Below are positions 43,132 through 51,585 of a DNA stretch of 64,000 nucleotides, in pieces; the stretch's first letter is position 1, and the number at the start of each line of letters is the position of its first letter. Under the pieces are notes generated by a model, which saw nothing but the letters and a program-made list of their open reading frames with translations, ran no database searches and was not told where the DNA came from. The stretch is from contig JACQVN010000009.1 in the NCBI GenBank assembly GCA_016209735.1, positions 94,381 to 158,380 on the forward strand. The letters run 5' to 3'. This stretch comes from Candidatus Methylomirabilota bacterium (GTDB lineage Bacteria > Methylomirabilota > Methylomirabilia > Methylomirabilales > 2-02-FULL-66-22). The translations under genes and the position numbers were made by a program.

Positions 43132-43971
43132 TCAGACGACATCCGCGAACGTCTGCTCCATTCGGTTGAAATACCACAAGCCGCCAAGCAGGAGGACAAG
43201 GACGGCAAGGATGGAGACGGCGAGCTGGGGGCCTGGAGAGCTGGCTCCGCCCAGCAAAGCCCATCGGAATCCTTCGACAACACCCGCCATGGGATTCAGG
43301 CCGTAAAGGCTGCGCCACGGTTCGGGCAGGAGGCTGCTCGGATACGCGACTGGCGTCGCGAATAGCCAGAGCTGGGTCAGAAAGGGAATGGTGTAGCGAA
43401 CGTCGCGGTATTGGACGTTGAGCGCCGAAAGCCAGATCCCTACCGCGAGGGCTGTCGCCAGGGCCAGGCCGATGAAAAAAGGGAGAAGGAAGCCAGCGGG
43501 GCCGGGTACAAGCCCGTAGTATGCCATCAGGGCAAGGAGAACGGCAAAGGCGACAGCGAAATCCACCAGCCCGACAAAGAGCGGAGCGATAGGAACGATG
43601 AGTCGCGGGAAGTACACCTTTGTGAGGAGTTGCTGATTGTTCACCAGACTGTTGCTGGACTCCCCCAGGGCATGCGCAAAGAGGGACCAAGGAAGGAGCC
43701 CGCAATAGGCAAAGACTGGATATGAGATGCCATCCGACGGGATCTTTGCCAGATAGCCGAAGAAGATGGAGAAGACGATCATGGTTAGGAAGGGTTGAAG
43801 GACGGCCCAGGCTGCTCCCAGAACGGTCTGTTTGTAGCGGACTTTGAAATCCCGCCAGGCAAGGAAGTAGAGCAGATCGCGGTACGCCCAGAGGTCGCGG
43901 AATTGCCCTGCAACGCGATTCTCTCCTGCCTCGATGACCAGGAGGGGCCGTGCCTCGTCCGGGATACTCAT
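43132..43971 (-). CDS. wzm: ABC-2 type polysaccharide export permease (Wzm type)
   Basis: 279 residues with six membrane helices. The cytoplasmic N-terminus carries YRDLLYFLAWRDFKVRYKQT, and then VLGAAWAVLQPFLTMIVFSI; both are typical of Wzm/TagG permeases. With Wzt it forms the channel that moves undecaprenyl-linked polysaccharide across the inner membrane. Its start overlaps the stop of the O-antigen ligase-like gene as a 4-nt overlap. Its stop is 5 nt from a heptamer array. Confidence 0.93.
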   Translation of the reverse strand: MSIPDEARPLLVIEAGENRVAGQFRDLWAYRDLLYFLAWRDFKVRYKQTVLGAAWAVLQPFLTMIVFSIFFGYLAKIPSDGISYPVFAYCGLLPWSLFAHALGESSNSLVNNQQLLTKVYFPRLIVPIAPLFVGLVDFAVAFAVLLALMAYYGLVPGPAGFLLPFFIGLALATALAVGIWLSALNVQYRDVRYTIPFLTQLWLFATPVAYPSSLLPEPWRSLYGLNPMAGVVEGFRWALLGGASSPGPQLAVSILAVLVLLLGGLWYFNRMEQTFADVV

Positions 43972-45452
43972 GGCGATCCGCGCATGTCCGAGCGAGGCTG
44001 GCTTGGCGGCGTCGGTCGCCGGGACTCCAGATAGCCCCGAGAGGGCGTGGTGGTCGTCGAGGCGGCCTCGCCTGGCGACTCCACGAGGGACGGGAGGATG
44101 ACAACGATTCCCGTCAAGAACCAGAACGGCTCCATGATGCGGACAATGATGAACGTGTTCGCGCCTATGGCGTGTACCAACAAGGCCACGAGGCCGGCCG
44201 GATACCCCAAAGCAAGGCCCTCATACGGCGTTCCGGACACGCGTTTGTAGGTGTTCCGGGCAGTCCGAAAAATGGACCAAACGAGCCAGAGGAAGGCGCA
44301 AAAACCGACGAGCCCGGACTCGACCAGGACGCGGACATACTGGGCGTCCATGAAGGTAAAACCGGTGACACCATAGCCGAGGAACGGTCGCTGCGTCCAC
44401 GCCACAAGGCCAAATTCGAAGCTCTCGAAACGGGCGCTGGTGGAAGTATCGAACCGCGCGCCGCCCAGGCGGTATTCGCCGCGGTCGAACTTCTCCTGCA
44501 ACGTGTACCGGTATCTCTTGAGGACTGCGTCCGGCAGCAGGATAGGTCCGAAGGCCACACCCAGGGCGAGAGGGACGATAAGCAAAAATCGTCGGCGACT
44601 CAGGAGGATCAGCGTGAAAAGCATGGGAAGAGCCGCCAGCCAGGAGGATCGGGAGAGGGTGAAGAGCAGGGGGATTCCCGTCAGGCCGGCAAAGGTAAAC
44701 CCCCCTATCCGGGCGGGGAGGCTGTTCACGGTGAGGGTCAGCCCCAAGATCAGGGCCAACATGAACACCAGGTAGCCGCCCAGGGTATTCGGCTCGCCGT
44801 ATTTTCCCTCGAAGGGGGCACTGACGCGCTCTCCCGATGGAATCTGGCCGATGCCGATGAGGGAAACGACGGCGCAGGTCACGAAAGCGGTGGTGATCAG
44901 GCGGAGGAGCTGCCGCTCGTCGCGAATGTGATTGACGGCAATGAAGTACACCACGAAGTACTCGATATATTTCAGCAGGAAGAAAAAGCCCCGGAGTGGG
45001 CGGACGTTCCCGAAGAAGATGCCGAACAGCGTGGCGACGAGAAGCGAGGCGATGTAGGTGAAGATGGCGGGGTTGAGCGCTGTTCGCCGGATGAGGCCCA
45101 ACTCCTTGAAGATTGCCGTGCGGGCGATCCAGGCCAGGGTGACCGCAGACAGGATCAGGTCCTCGATGCGGAGGACGAGCAGGTCGCCCTTGGTGTCCGG
45201 CTTCCCGATCGACACGCCGCCCATTCCCCCGACGACAATCTCCGGTGAGAGCAACATGGAGAGGAGGATGATATGCAGCCCCAGTTCCGCGTTGAGGAAG
45301 GCAGCGAAGATGACGCTTGCGAGCAGAGTGGCCCCCAGGCTGAGACCGGCCGAGGTCTGGGTGACTAAGAGGCCGCCGCCGGCAGCCAGCACCAGCACGA
45401 ATGCAACAAGCGGAACCGGTCCCAGTGCGGATTGGTATTTTTCTGTCGACAT
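43968..45452 (-). CDS. O-antigen ligase/polymerase-like membrane protein
   Basis: 494 residues with 12 or so membrane helices and a large periplasmic loop (LKRYRYTLQEKFDRGEYRLG to RPFLGYGVTGFTF), the arrangement of the Wzy_C / O-antigen ligase family. LFTLSRSSWLAALPMLFTLI lies before the loop and HAIGANTFIIVR after it. It could polymerise the repeat unit or join the chain to its anchor. The coexistence with Wzm/Wzt makes a ligase role at least as likely as polymerase. The C-terminal tail is Ser/Thr/Pro rich. Confidence 0.85.
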   Translation of the reverse strand: MSTEKYQSALGPVPLVAFVLVLAAGGGLLVTQTSAGLSLGATLLASVIFAAFLNAELGLHIILLSMLLSPEIVVGGMGGVSIGKPDTKGDLLVLRIEDLILSAVTLAWIARTAIFKELGLIRRTALNPAIFTYIASLLVATLFGIFFGNVRPLRGFFFLLKYIEYFVVYFIAVNHIRDERQLLRLITTAFVTCAVVSLIGIGQIPSGERVSAPFEGKYGEPNTLGGYLVFMLALILGLTLTVNSLPARIGGFTFAGLTGIPLLFTLSRSSWLAALPMLFTLILLSRRRFLLIVPLALGVAFGPILLPDAVLKRYRYTLQEKFDRGEYRLGGARFDTSTSARFESFEFGLVAWTQRPFLGYGVTGFTFMDAQYVRVLVESGLVGFCAFLWLVWSIFRTARNTYKRVSGTPYEGLALGYPAGLVALLVHAIGANTFIIVRIMEPFWFLTGIVVILPSLVESPGEAASTTTTPSRGYLESRRPTPPSQPRSDMRGSP

Positions 45453-45470
45453 GCTTTCAGTCAGCCAATT

Positions 45471-45598
45471 GGCGGTTGACGTGTCGGCTTATCGATTGGG
45501 CAACTCGGCAGCGCGGCGACGTGGCAACTGGGCAATCATGCGACTTGGCAGGCAGACCCTCTGGCAAGCCGGCGACGGGGCAGTGGCACTCCGGGGCC
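45471..45598. repeat. Octamer array between O-antigen ligase and protease genes
   Basis: About fifteen 8-bp units with GGCA or GGCG in register, for example CTCGGCAG, CGCGGCGA, CGTGGCAA, CTGGGCAA, TCATGCGA, CTTGGCAG, TCTGGCAA and GCCGGCGA. They fill most of the 180-nt gap upstream (minus strand) of the ligase-like gene. Confidence 0.75.
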
Positions 45599-45632
45599 GT
45601 GCGGACCATCAGCCTTCCGCTTTGCGGCATCA

Positions 45633-45986
45633 TCAGACCAGAAGCATGCGCATGGGCTGTAACGTCCGGGAGAACGGGTGCAGAATGAGACCGAGCATTT
45701 CCAGCGTGACGCCACCCAAGAGGGGCTCATCGCCGGGCTGTCCGATGATGACAGGGGTGTGGCCGTCTCCTTGAGGGAGGCAGACATGGCATTCTGAAAC
45801 TTCCCGCTCAACGGTTGAACCGTCCGCCAGGGTGAAGGTAACCGACCGTTTTGGGACGAGCCCAAGCAGCTTGGACTCCTGCGCGGGGAGCAGGGTATAG
45901 GTTGCCCCGGTGTCAACCAGGAAACGGACGGTTGCCCGCATTCCTGTGGGGCCCGTTGCGGTTCCTTCTATGTACGTGATGCCCAC
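45633..45986 (-). CDS. Retroviral-type (clan AA) aspartic protease-like protein
   Basis: 117 residues. The single-domain pepsin/retropepsin motif VRFLVDTGATYTLLPAQESK holds the catalytic Asp-Thr-Gly, and PLLGGVTLEMLGLILHP matches the later G-x-x-x-L-E element of bacterial clan AA proteins. Such proteins act as homodimers. No signal peptide is visible. It starts 20 nt after the wzc-like gene ends, in the same direction, so it is probably cotranscribed. Its substrate, possibly a locus protein, is unknown. Confidence 0.87.
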   Translation of the reverse strand: MGITYIEGTATGPTGMRATVRFLVDTGATYTLLPAQESKLLGLVPKRSVTFTLADGSTVEREVSECHVCLPQGDGHTPVIIGQPGDEPLLGGVTLEMLGLILHPFSRTLQPMRMLLV

Positions 45987-46006
45987 AGCAGAATCCTCCG
46001 CATCCG

Positions 46007-48265
46007 CTACGAGAGTCCGAAAAGCCTCTTAACCAGGCTGGAAGCCTTGGCGGCGTTCCGGGACGCCCGGCCCGACATGCGCCGCGGCTCGTGGCCGTAG
46101 GCATACCGGTAGTATTCCAACTCTTCATAATCCGGGCTGATTTCGGCCTTCAGGCCGGTGAGGACTATGCCAAGAACGGTCCCGCGGACGTTCTCGAGCA
46201 ACGTCTTGGCGCGCTTCAGGGCGGAGCGGGCGATCTTGCCGACCCGATAGACGATGAGCGTGCCGTCGGTCTTGGAGGCCAGGATGGCCGCATCGGTCAC
46301 CGGCAGGATGGGCGGGCAGTCGAAGATGACGAAGTCAAACTCTTGTCGAAACCCGGCGATGAGTTCCGTCATGCGTTGGGAGTTGAGAAACTCGGTCGGA
46401 TTCGGGGGCGGCGTGCCGCTGGTCAACATGAAGAGCTTGTCCAGGTTCGGCGCCGCCATCACTCTGTCGACCCCCAGGGGGCCCAGCATGAGGTCGGTGG
46501 CAGAGCGGAGGCAGGCTCGCCAGTCGCCGTTGCCCACGATGACCTCCGTGAGACCCGGCTCGCGCGGGATCCCGAAGGCGTGGTGGAGGAAGGGCTTCCG
46601 CAGGTCGGCCTCCACCAAGAGCGTCCGCTTGCCCATCTGCGCGACGGTGGTGGCCAGGTTGATGGCCGTCGTGGTCTTGCCCTCCATCAAGGAGGCACTG
46701 GTGACGCAGATCGCCTTCGCTTTCTTCTCCAGGGACAGGAACTCCACGTTGGTGCGAAGAGAGCGGTAGGATTCTGCCACCGTGGACCGGGGGCTCAGGA
46801 GAGTGATGAGGAACGGCCGAAGCCTGTCAAGGGCTTCGTCTTCCTCACCCGGAGTGGGTGCGATGTATGGGTCCTTCGGGTCGATATTCGGGATGAGCCC
46901 AAGGACTGGAGTCTCGAGATAACTCTCGACGTCCTGAATGGTGCCGATGGAGGTGTCGAGCGATTCGAAAACGAAGGCCAGGACGAAACCAACCGTCAGC
47001 CCGATCAGGAATCCCACGACGGTCTTCCCAGTCGTCCCGGGCGGATTGATGGGGGCGGTCGGAATCGTGGCAGGCCGGACGATGGAGACCTCGTCGGCCT
47101 GTTCTTTCTCGCGGATCTGAACCTCCTGGAGCTTGGTGCGGAGATTGGCGTACAGGTTCTCGTTCAAGGTCAATTCCCGTTGGAATTGGGCGTACTGGCG
47201 GGACACATCGGGAATGTTGCGCTGCTGCTGTCTGATCTGCTGGATGGTCTGCTGCAACTCGGCTTCCCGGGCTTGCATGACCCGCTCTTTCGCCCGCAAT
47301 TCCCGGGTGAGAGCAGCGCGGGTTGCCGCAACGTGGTTCTCGAGGTTTTTTCGCATCGTGGCGATGCGTGCCTCGATGTCCTGCACATGGGGATGGCGGG
47401 GGGTGAGGGTGACCAGCAGGTTCTCGCGCTCGATGGTCAGGTCCACCAGGGCGGTTGACAGCTTGGCGTACATCGGATCGGAGCCGCCGGCAAGGAGTTG
47501 GGGTGGAAGGCCCTCCCCGTAGGCCTGAGCCTCCTGGAGGGATCGAAGCTGGCTGGCGGTCTCCTCGCGAGCGGCGCGGGCCTTTTCCAGTTCGGCTTCC
47601 AGGGCATTCACCCGGGTGAGGGAGGCGGCGGTTTCCTCGGACAACGACACGATGCCTCGCCGTTCCTTGAGGCTGCGGAGGCCGTCCTCGGCCTGCTGAA
47701 TGCGGGCGGTATTCTCGGCCAACTGCTCCTCGATGAACCGGCGCGCCTCGCGGATCTGCTGGCTCCGGACGGTGACGTTTTCTTCGTGATACCCCTGCGC
47801 GACCGCATTGGCAACCCTGGTCGCCTCGGCAGGGACCGGAGAGGTTACGGAGATATTGATCAGGCTCGTGTTTTCCTCGGGCTTGGCATCGATGCGCCCC
47901 CGGATGTCGCTCAGGCGTTGGATATAATTGGGATTCTGGCGAACCGCCTCGCTATCCAGGTCAGGAGGAATGAGGCGGAGGATCTTGGCCGCACGTTCGA
48001 TGACGGTGAAGCTGCGGATCACGGCGGCTTGAGTCGCCGTCGAGTCGCCCGTCCCGAAGGAGAGGCTCTGCACCAAGAGCCCCACCAGGTTCGTCGACCG
48101 CTCGAACTTCACCACGGCGGTGGACTGGTAGATCGGATCGGGCTGCTGGACCTCGGCATAGGCAAACGCCATGGCGCCGAAGGCCACCGTGATGAGGACG
48201 ACGGTCCATTTCCGTTTCCGGATGATCCGCCAGTAGTCGCGAAGATTCAGGTCGTACTGCGTCAT
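46007..48265 (-). CDS. wzc: Polysaccharide co-polymerase/tyrosine autokinase (Wzc type)
   Basis: 752 residues. Wzz domain with membrane helix near 20-38, long coiled coil (about 150-400, rich in Glu/Arg/Gln), second helix (TVVGFLIGLTVGFVLAFVFE, about 418-437), then a BY-kinase. Walker A region is CVTSASLMEGKTTTAINLAT, A-prime LLVEADLRKP, and Walker B FVIFDCPPILPVTDAAIL. The C-terminal tyrosine cluster (YEELEYYRYAYG) is the autophosphorylation site. It governs chain length and export with Wza. The usual PGEGKS P-loop start reads LMEGKT here, a moderate variant. It lies 10 nt downstream of wza. Confidence 0.93.
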   Translation of the reverse strand: MTQYDLNLRDYWRIIRKRKWTVVLITVAFGAMAFAYAEVQQPDPIYQSTAVVKFERSTNLVGLLVQSLSFGTGDSTATQAAVIRSFTVIERAAKILRLIPPDLDSEAVRQNPNYIQRLSDIRGRIDAKPEENTSLINISVTSPVPAEATRVANAVAQGYHEENVTVRSQQIREARRFIEEQLAENTARIQQAEDGLRSLKERRGIVSLSEETAASLTRVNALEAELEKARAAREETASQLRSLQEAQAYGEGLPPQLLAGGSDPMYAKLSTALVDLTIERENLLVTLTPRHPHVQDIEARIATMRKNLENHVAATRAALTRELRAKERVMQAREAELQQTIQQIRQQQRNIPDVSRQYAQFQRELTLNENLYANLRTKLQEVQIREKEQADEVSIVRPATIPTAPINPPGTTGKTVVGFLIGLTVGFVLAFVFESLDTSIGTIQDVESYLETPVLGLIPNIDPKDPYIAPTPGEEDEALDRLRPFLITLLSPRSTVAESYRSLRTNVEFLSLEKKAKAICVTSASLMEGKTTTAINLATTVAQMGKRTLLVEADLRKPFLHHAFGIPREPGLTEVIVGNGDWRACLRSATDLMLGPLGVDRVMAAPNLDKLFMLTSGTPPPNPTEFLNSQRMTELIAGFRQEFDFVIFDCPPILPVTDAAILASKTDGTLIVYRVGKIARSALKRAKTLLENVRGTVLGIVLTGLKAEISPDYEELEYYRYAYGHEPRRMSGRASRNAAKASSLVKRLFGLS

Positions 48266-48275
48266 GCACTCCCCC

Positions 48276-49364
48276 TCACTGGCTGAGGTCGCTGAGGGCC
48301 TTGATCTGGAGGACCGTGGAGACGGGCTGGTTGATGAGGGTGAAGGTGGGGAGAATCTGGCTCACGAAGGCATTCCAGCTCGCGATCTTCGTCCGGGGGA
48401 CGAACACGATATCGTTGGGCCTCAAGTACTGGTCGATTTGCTTGTCCCCTTCGAGGAGAAGCTGCCGGAGGTCGACGGTGAGAATCTCGGTCACCTCCGG
48501 CGCCGCGCGGATTACTGCGGCCTCTTCGTAAAGTGCCCCATCGGTCCAGCCCCCCACCTGGGCGATCAATTGCCCCATGGTGAGATTGGGGAAGTAGGGA
48601 ACAGGGCCGGGAGCCTTGACCTCGCCCAGCAAGTACACACGCTGCTCCGGAGCCTTGACCTGTGTTGGGACGAATACGGTGTCCCCGGCATCCAGGGGGA
48701 ATTCCAGGGACGGATCGCCCTCCTGCAGGTACCGGAACATGTTCACGAAATAGACCTTGCCGTTCGCCCTGGTCACCCTGACACGTTCCATGTTGGCGTT
48801 GGCGGAAAAGCCGCCGGCTTTCGCGATGGCCTCCGGGAGGGTCAATCGGCCGGTCAGGGGGAGGACGGCGCCCAACGCCAGGGCCGAGGTGCCCACGGCG
48901 CCGAACACGCGGAGCTTCTTGCTGTTGAACTCTTTCACCTGCACATCGACTCGTGGGTTCTTGAAGAATGCCGCCAGTTGCTTGGAGATGGCCCCGGCCG
49001 CCTGCTCGGTCGTCAGGCCGTCCACCGGAATCTCCGCGAGCAGGACGAAAATCGTGCCATCCGAGCGAACGGTCGTTTGAAGTTTTTCCTGCGAGGGGCC
49101 GCGGGTGACGGTCAGGTCCAGCACGTCCCCAACGCCGATTCTGTATTGGGGCACTCCCCTCACCAGGACGAAGGCTTGATTCTCCGAAACGGGAGGGGGA
49201 AGCTCTGTCGGGAGGTCTTTCGGCGCGGGTCGGACAACCGCCGGGGGCTGCGGAAACGTCGGCGCATTGGCGGAGGTTGAACGGGAGGGCTTCCACAGGC
49301 CGCCGCAGCCGGCGATGATTATCGCAGCGAGAATCAGCAAGGAAGAGGCTAGAGATCGCTTCAC
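48276..49364 (-). CDS. wza: Polysaccharide export outer-membrane lipoprotein (Wza type)
   Basis: 362 residues from GTG 49364, with GAGGAA upstream; earlier starts would place 32 residues before the signal peptide. The lipoprotein signal is VKRSLASSLLILAAIIIAGC, with Cys20 as lipidation site. A Poly_export domain (YRIGVGDVLDLTVTRGPSQE ... FVLLAEIPVDGLTTEQAAGA) and two or three SLBB domains follow (VFGAVGTSALALGAVLPLTG, VYLLGEVKAPGPVPYFPNLT). It forms the outer-membrane exit. A consensus promoter lies just upstream, making it the likely first gene of the operon. Confidence 0.92.
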   Translation of the reverse strand: MKRSLASSLLILAAIIIAGCGGLWKPSRSTSANAPTFPQPPAVVRPAPKDLPTELPPPVSENQAFVLVRGVPQYRIGVGDVLDLTVTRGPSQEKLQTTVRSDGTIFVLLAEIPVDGLTTEQAAGAISKQLAAFFKNPRVDVQVKEFNSKKLRVFGAVGTSALALGAVLPLTGRLTLPEAIAKAGGFSANANMERVRVTRANGKVYFVNMFRYLQEGDPSLEFPLDAGDTVFVPTQVKAPEQRVYLLGEVKAPGPVPYFPNLTMGQLIAQVGGWTDGALYEEAAVIRAAPEVTEILTVDLRQLLLEGDKQIDQYLRPNDIVFVPRTKIASWNAFVSQILPTFTLINQPVSTVLQIKALSDLSQ

Positions 49365-49392
49365 CGTATTTCCTCTCACACCGCCCGCAGAA

Positions 49393-49421
49393 ATGCTACA
49401 GAACGTTGGCAAACATGTCAA
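49393..49421 (-). promoter_or_regulatory. Sigma-70 promoter of the polysaccharide operon
   Basis: On the minus strand TTGACA (49421-49416), a 17-nt spacer and TAGCAT (49398-49393). The start near 49386 gives a 22-nt leader before the GTG of wza. The gap 49365-49492 contains no other gene. Confidence 0.7.
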
Positions 49422-49492
49422 AGAGGAACAAGGATCCAGCCTGATCCGCAGCAATAACACTCTCGCCAGGACGCAAAAGCCGCCCAGAGGGA

Positions 49493-50827
49493 TCAGCTTC
49501 TGTCAGGGGACTGCCCAGCGCGGAAGACGCCACCTCGAGGCGGCAGGCATGCGCTCTCTGGGCCCGTATTGTGCGTATCAGCCCTGGTGGTCCGGGCATC
49601 CAACCCCGGCGTTCGGTGATCCTGGCGAGGGGCAGAATGCCGGGTGAAGGTGGGGGATGGCCCACCCATGAGGTGGAGGGCGAGACTCCGCAGCACCCCG
49701 AGCCCCAAACGCCAGATGGTTCCCCATCCCGTCTTCTTATTGCCTGCGTCGGAGAAGCCGGTCCGAAACGCATCGGAATGAGGGAAGAGGATCTGCCGGA
49801 GGTAGAGGAGCTTATGCCTCCAGCCGGCGAGGCCGCACAAGGTAAACGCGTAGCGAACTGCCTCGGGCAGTGTCCCGCGGGAGGCGGCCGCCACGAGTCT
49901 CCGCTCGCCAGCGTACAGAGATCGGGGGCGGACCCGGTCCTGCAAGTCGGGGGAGGGCAGGCCCCGGATGGTCATGGCCTCCAAACAATACCAGAGGCTT
50001 CGACGGACGGAAGCGGGCATGGCAGCCAGATCGTTCGCTGGCAAGGGCCATTTCTCCATGCACTGCAAGAGGTCGGCCATCCAAAGGGACCCCGCCAGCC
50101 CATGGTGGTGAACGGCGTGGACGGCCAGGTGAATGGCGGTGTCAAGGGGCCCCAATGTCTGGATCGGCGTGCCCACGAGCCGGAATGTCCGATGGCGGCC
50201 CCAGAGCTCTGCAAAAGATACGGGCCAGAGCGCCCGCCGGGCGGGGATGCGCGTGACGTTCATCGGGGCGGTGTGCACGTCCAGGCTGAATTCCCGAGAC
50301 GGGGGGAAGAAATCCTCCTCGCCCCGCAGGTCGTTCCGGTAGCCCCGCGTCCGCAGAATCTCCGCCAGCCCGTCCCTGTCGTTCTCCCGCACGAGAAGGT
50401 CGATGTCATCCATGGGGCGCGGGATCCCTGGGGGATAGACGGTGGCGGCGAGGGCAACTCCTTTCAGCACGAGAAGGGGAATCCCGGCCCCCGTCGCGTG
50501 GTCGACAACCTCCACACACGCCTGCTCGAGGCGCGAAAGCCGGATCCCTGCCCGGAGCGTTTCGCGCCGCGCTTCCCGGAGGCACTCGGCCGGAACCCCG
50601 CTCGTCTTTGCCAGGCCCCGCGTGAGTCCGGCATAGACGAAAGGGGTCAGGCGGTTCGCCCGGGACTCGCGAAGGAGCGCCGGCCATTCCACGTGCCCGT
50701 CGAGGCGCGCCGCGAGCCGCAGAGAGGCGTCCTGGTGGCCCAGACCCGCCAGGGCGGCATCCCACATCAGGCGCGCGGTACTTTCTTTTTGACTTCCCGC
50801 CGCGCTGACCGTATGCTCCCGTGCCAT
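49493..50827 (-). CDS. Nucleotidyltransferase family protein (NTP_transf_5)
   Basis: About 444 residues. LLVLKGVALAATVYPPGIPR followed by PMDDIDLLVRENDRDGLAEI is the LKG...DiDlLv signature of PF14907-type proteins. FSLDVHTAP gives the third acid. The family often sits with PqqD, HprK-like and peptidase genes in peptide-modification clusters, where its substrate is unknown. Starts at 50851, 50827 or 50767 are all possible; none has a clear ribosome-binding site. ATG 50827 shares the CCATGG hexamer with the oppositely oriented PqqD start. The C-terminus is a low-complexity Arg/Pro/Thr tail. Confidence 0.85.
   Translation of the reverse strand: MAREHTVSAAGSQKESTARLMWDAALAGLGHQDASLRLAARLDGHVEWPALLRESRANRLTPFVYAGLTRGLAKTSGVPAECLREARRETLRAGIRLSRLEQACVEVVDHATGAGIPLLVLKGVALAATVYPPGIPRPMDDIDLLVRENDRDGLAEILRTRGYRNDLRGEEDFFPPSREFSLDVHTAPMNVTRIPARRALWPVSFAELWGRHRTFRLVGTPIQTLGPLDTAIHLAVHAVHHHGLAGSLWMADLLQCMEKWPLPANDLAAMPASVRRSLWYCLEAMTIRGLPSPDLQDRVRPRSLYAGERRLVAAASRGTLPEAVRYAFTLCGLAGWRHKLLYLRQILFPHSDAFRTGFSDAGNKKTGWGTIWRLGLGVLRSLALHLMGGPSPTFTRHSAPRQDHRTPGLDARTTRADTHNTGPESACLPPRGGVFRAGQSPDRS
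50789..50817 (+). promoter_or_regulatory. Sigma-70 promoter of the PqqD-like gene
   Basis: TTGACT (50789-50794), a 17-nt spacer and TATGCT (50812-50817). The expected start near 50824 is only about two nt before ATG 50826, predicting a leaderless mRNA. That agrees with the lack of a ribosome-binding site. The promoter lies inside the N-terminal codons of the opposite-strand nucleotidyltransferase gene. Confidence 0.65.
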
Positions 50828-51125
50828 GGTTGGGTTATCCGATTCCGCCACCTACCGGCAAGCCGAGGACTTTGTCTCCAGGAACATCGCCGGCGAGACG
50901 GTCCTCGTGCCCCTCCGCCGGCAGATCGGGGACTTGGATTCCATCTACACCCTGAACGAGGTCGCCACCTTCATCTGGGAATGCCTGGCCCAACCCAGCA
51001 CAGTGGGCCAGCTCACCCAGGCCCTCGGGGAAGCCTTCGACGCCCCGCCGGCCACGATCCGGCAGGATCTCGAGGAGCATCTCGGCCAGCTCCTGGCTAT
51101 CGGGGCCATCCGGCCAGCCGCCTGA
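50826..51125 (+). CDS. PqqD-like peptide-binding (RRE) protein
   Basis: 99 residues. ETVLVPLRRQIGDLDSIYTL followed by NEVATFIWECLAQPSTVGQL and the helical end IRQDLEEHLGQLLAIGAIRP is the PqqD fold: three-stranded sheet plus winged helix that binds RiPP leader peptides. It is the only plus-strand gene of the cluster and has its own promoter. Its last 29 nt overlap the 3-prime end of the S26-like protease gene. The likely ligand is the leader of the peptide encoded at 52486-52680 (inference). Confidence 0.9.
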   Translation: MVGLSDSATYRQAEDFVSRNIAGETVLVPLRRQIGDLDSIYTLNEVATFIWECLAQPSTVGQLTQALGEAFDAPPATIRQDLEEHLGQLLAIGAIRPAA

Positions 51126-51585
51126 CCCCTTTCCGCAGCCGTTCCCCGCTTTCCCCGATCACCCCGCCGCCCAGGGACCGCACTCCGCGGAGGATGCCGG
51201 CGATCCGCGGCCAGCCCCGGTCCAGCGCGATCACCGCTTCCCCTCGGACACGCGCCGCAACGATCGCTGCCACACGGTCTGCCGGGAAGGGAGGATCGAA
51301 TCGCCAGAGGCTGTCCCCCTTGGTGAGAAGCCAAGGCTCGCCGTTCCGCCGCAGGCGGCCCACCAGGCGATGGGTGCGGGGCCCCGAGGCGCCGAGCCAG
51401 ACGACGACGGTCCCGAACCGTAGTCCTCCGGAGGCTGCCGGGACGAGCCGGAGGGTGTCTCCGTGCTGGAAGGCGGGGGACATGCTGGACCCGCGGAGGC
51501 GAATCTCCGCCCGCCGCTCGGCCCTGTCCAGCGCCTCGACCACCGGGCCCAGGAGTTCCGGCCGCAGTCGCAGATGATGAGTCAT
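51097..51585 (-). CDS. S24/S26-type protease, Ser-His (SipW-like) active site
   Basis: 162 residues. RLRGSSMSPAFQHGDTLRLV holds the nucleophilic Ser of signal-peptidase-like enzymes. The second motif is THRLVGRLRRNGEPWLLTKG followed by DSLWRFD. As in SipW, archaeal and ER signal peptidases, His occupies the place of the general-base Lys. No membrane helix is evident, so it may be cytoplasmic. In this cluster it is a candidate leader peptidase (inference). The start overlaps the HprK-like gene as ATGA, indicating coupling. Confidence 0.83.
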   Translation of the reverse strand: MTHHLRLRPELLGPVVEALDRAERRAEIRLRGSSMSPAFQHGDTLRLVPAASGGLRFGTVVVWLGASGPRTHRLVGRLRRNGEPWLLTKGDSLWRFDPPFPADRVAAIVAARVRGEAVIALDRGWPRIAGILRGVRSLGGGVIGESGERLRKGVRRLAGWPR

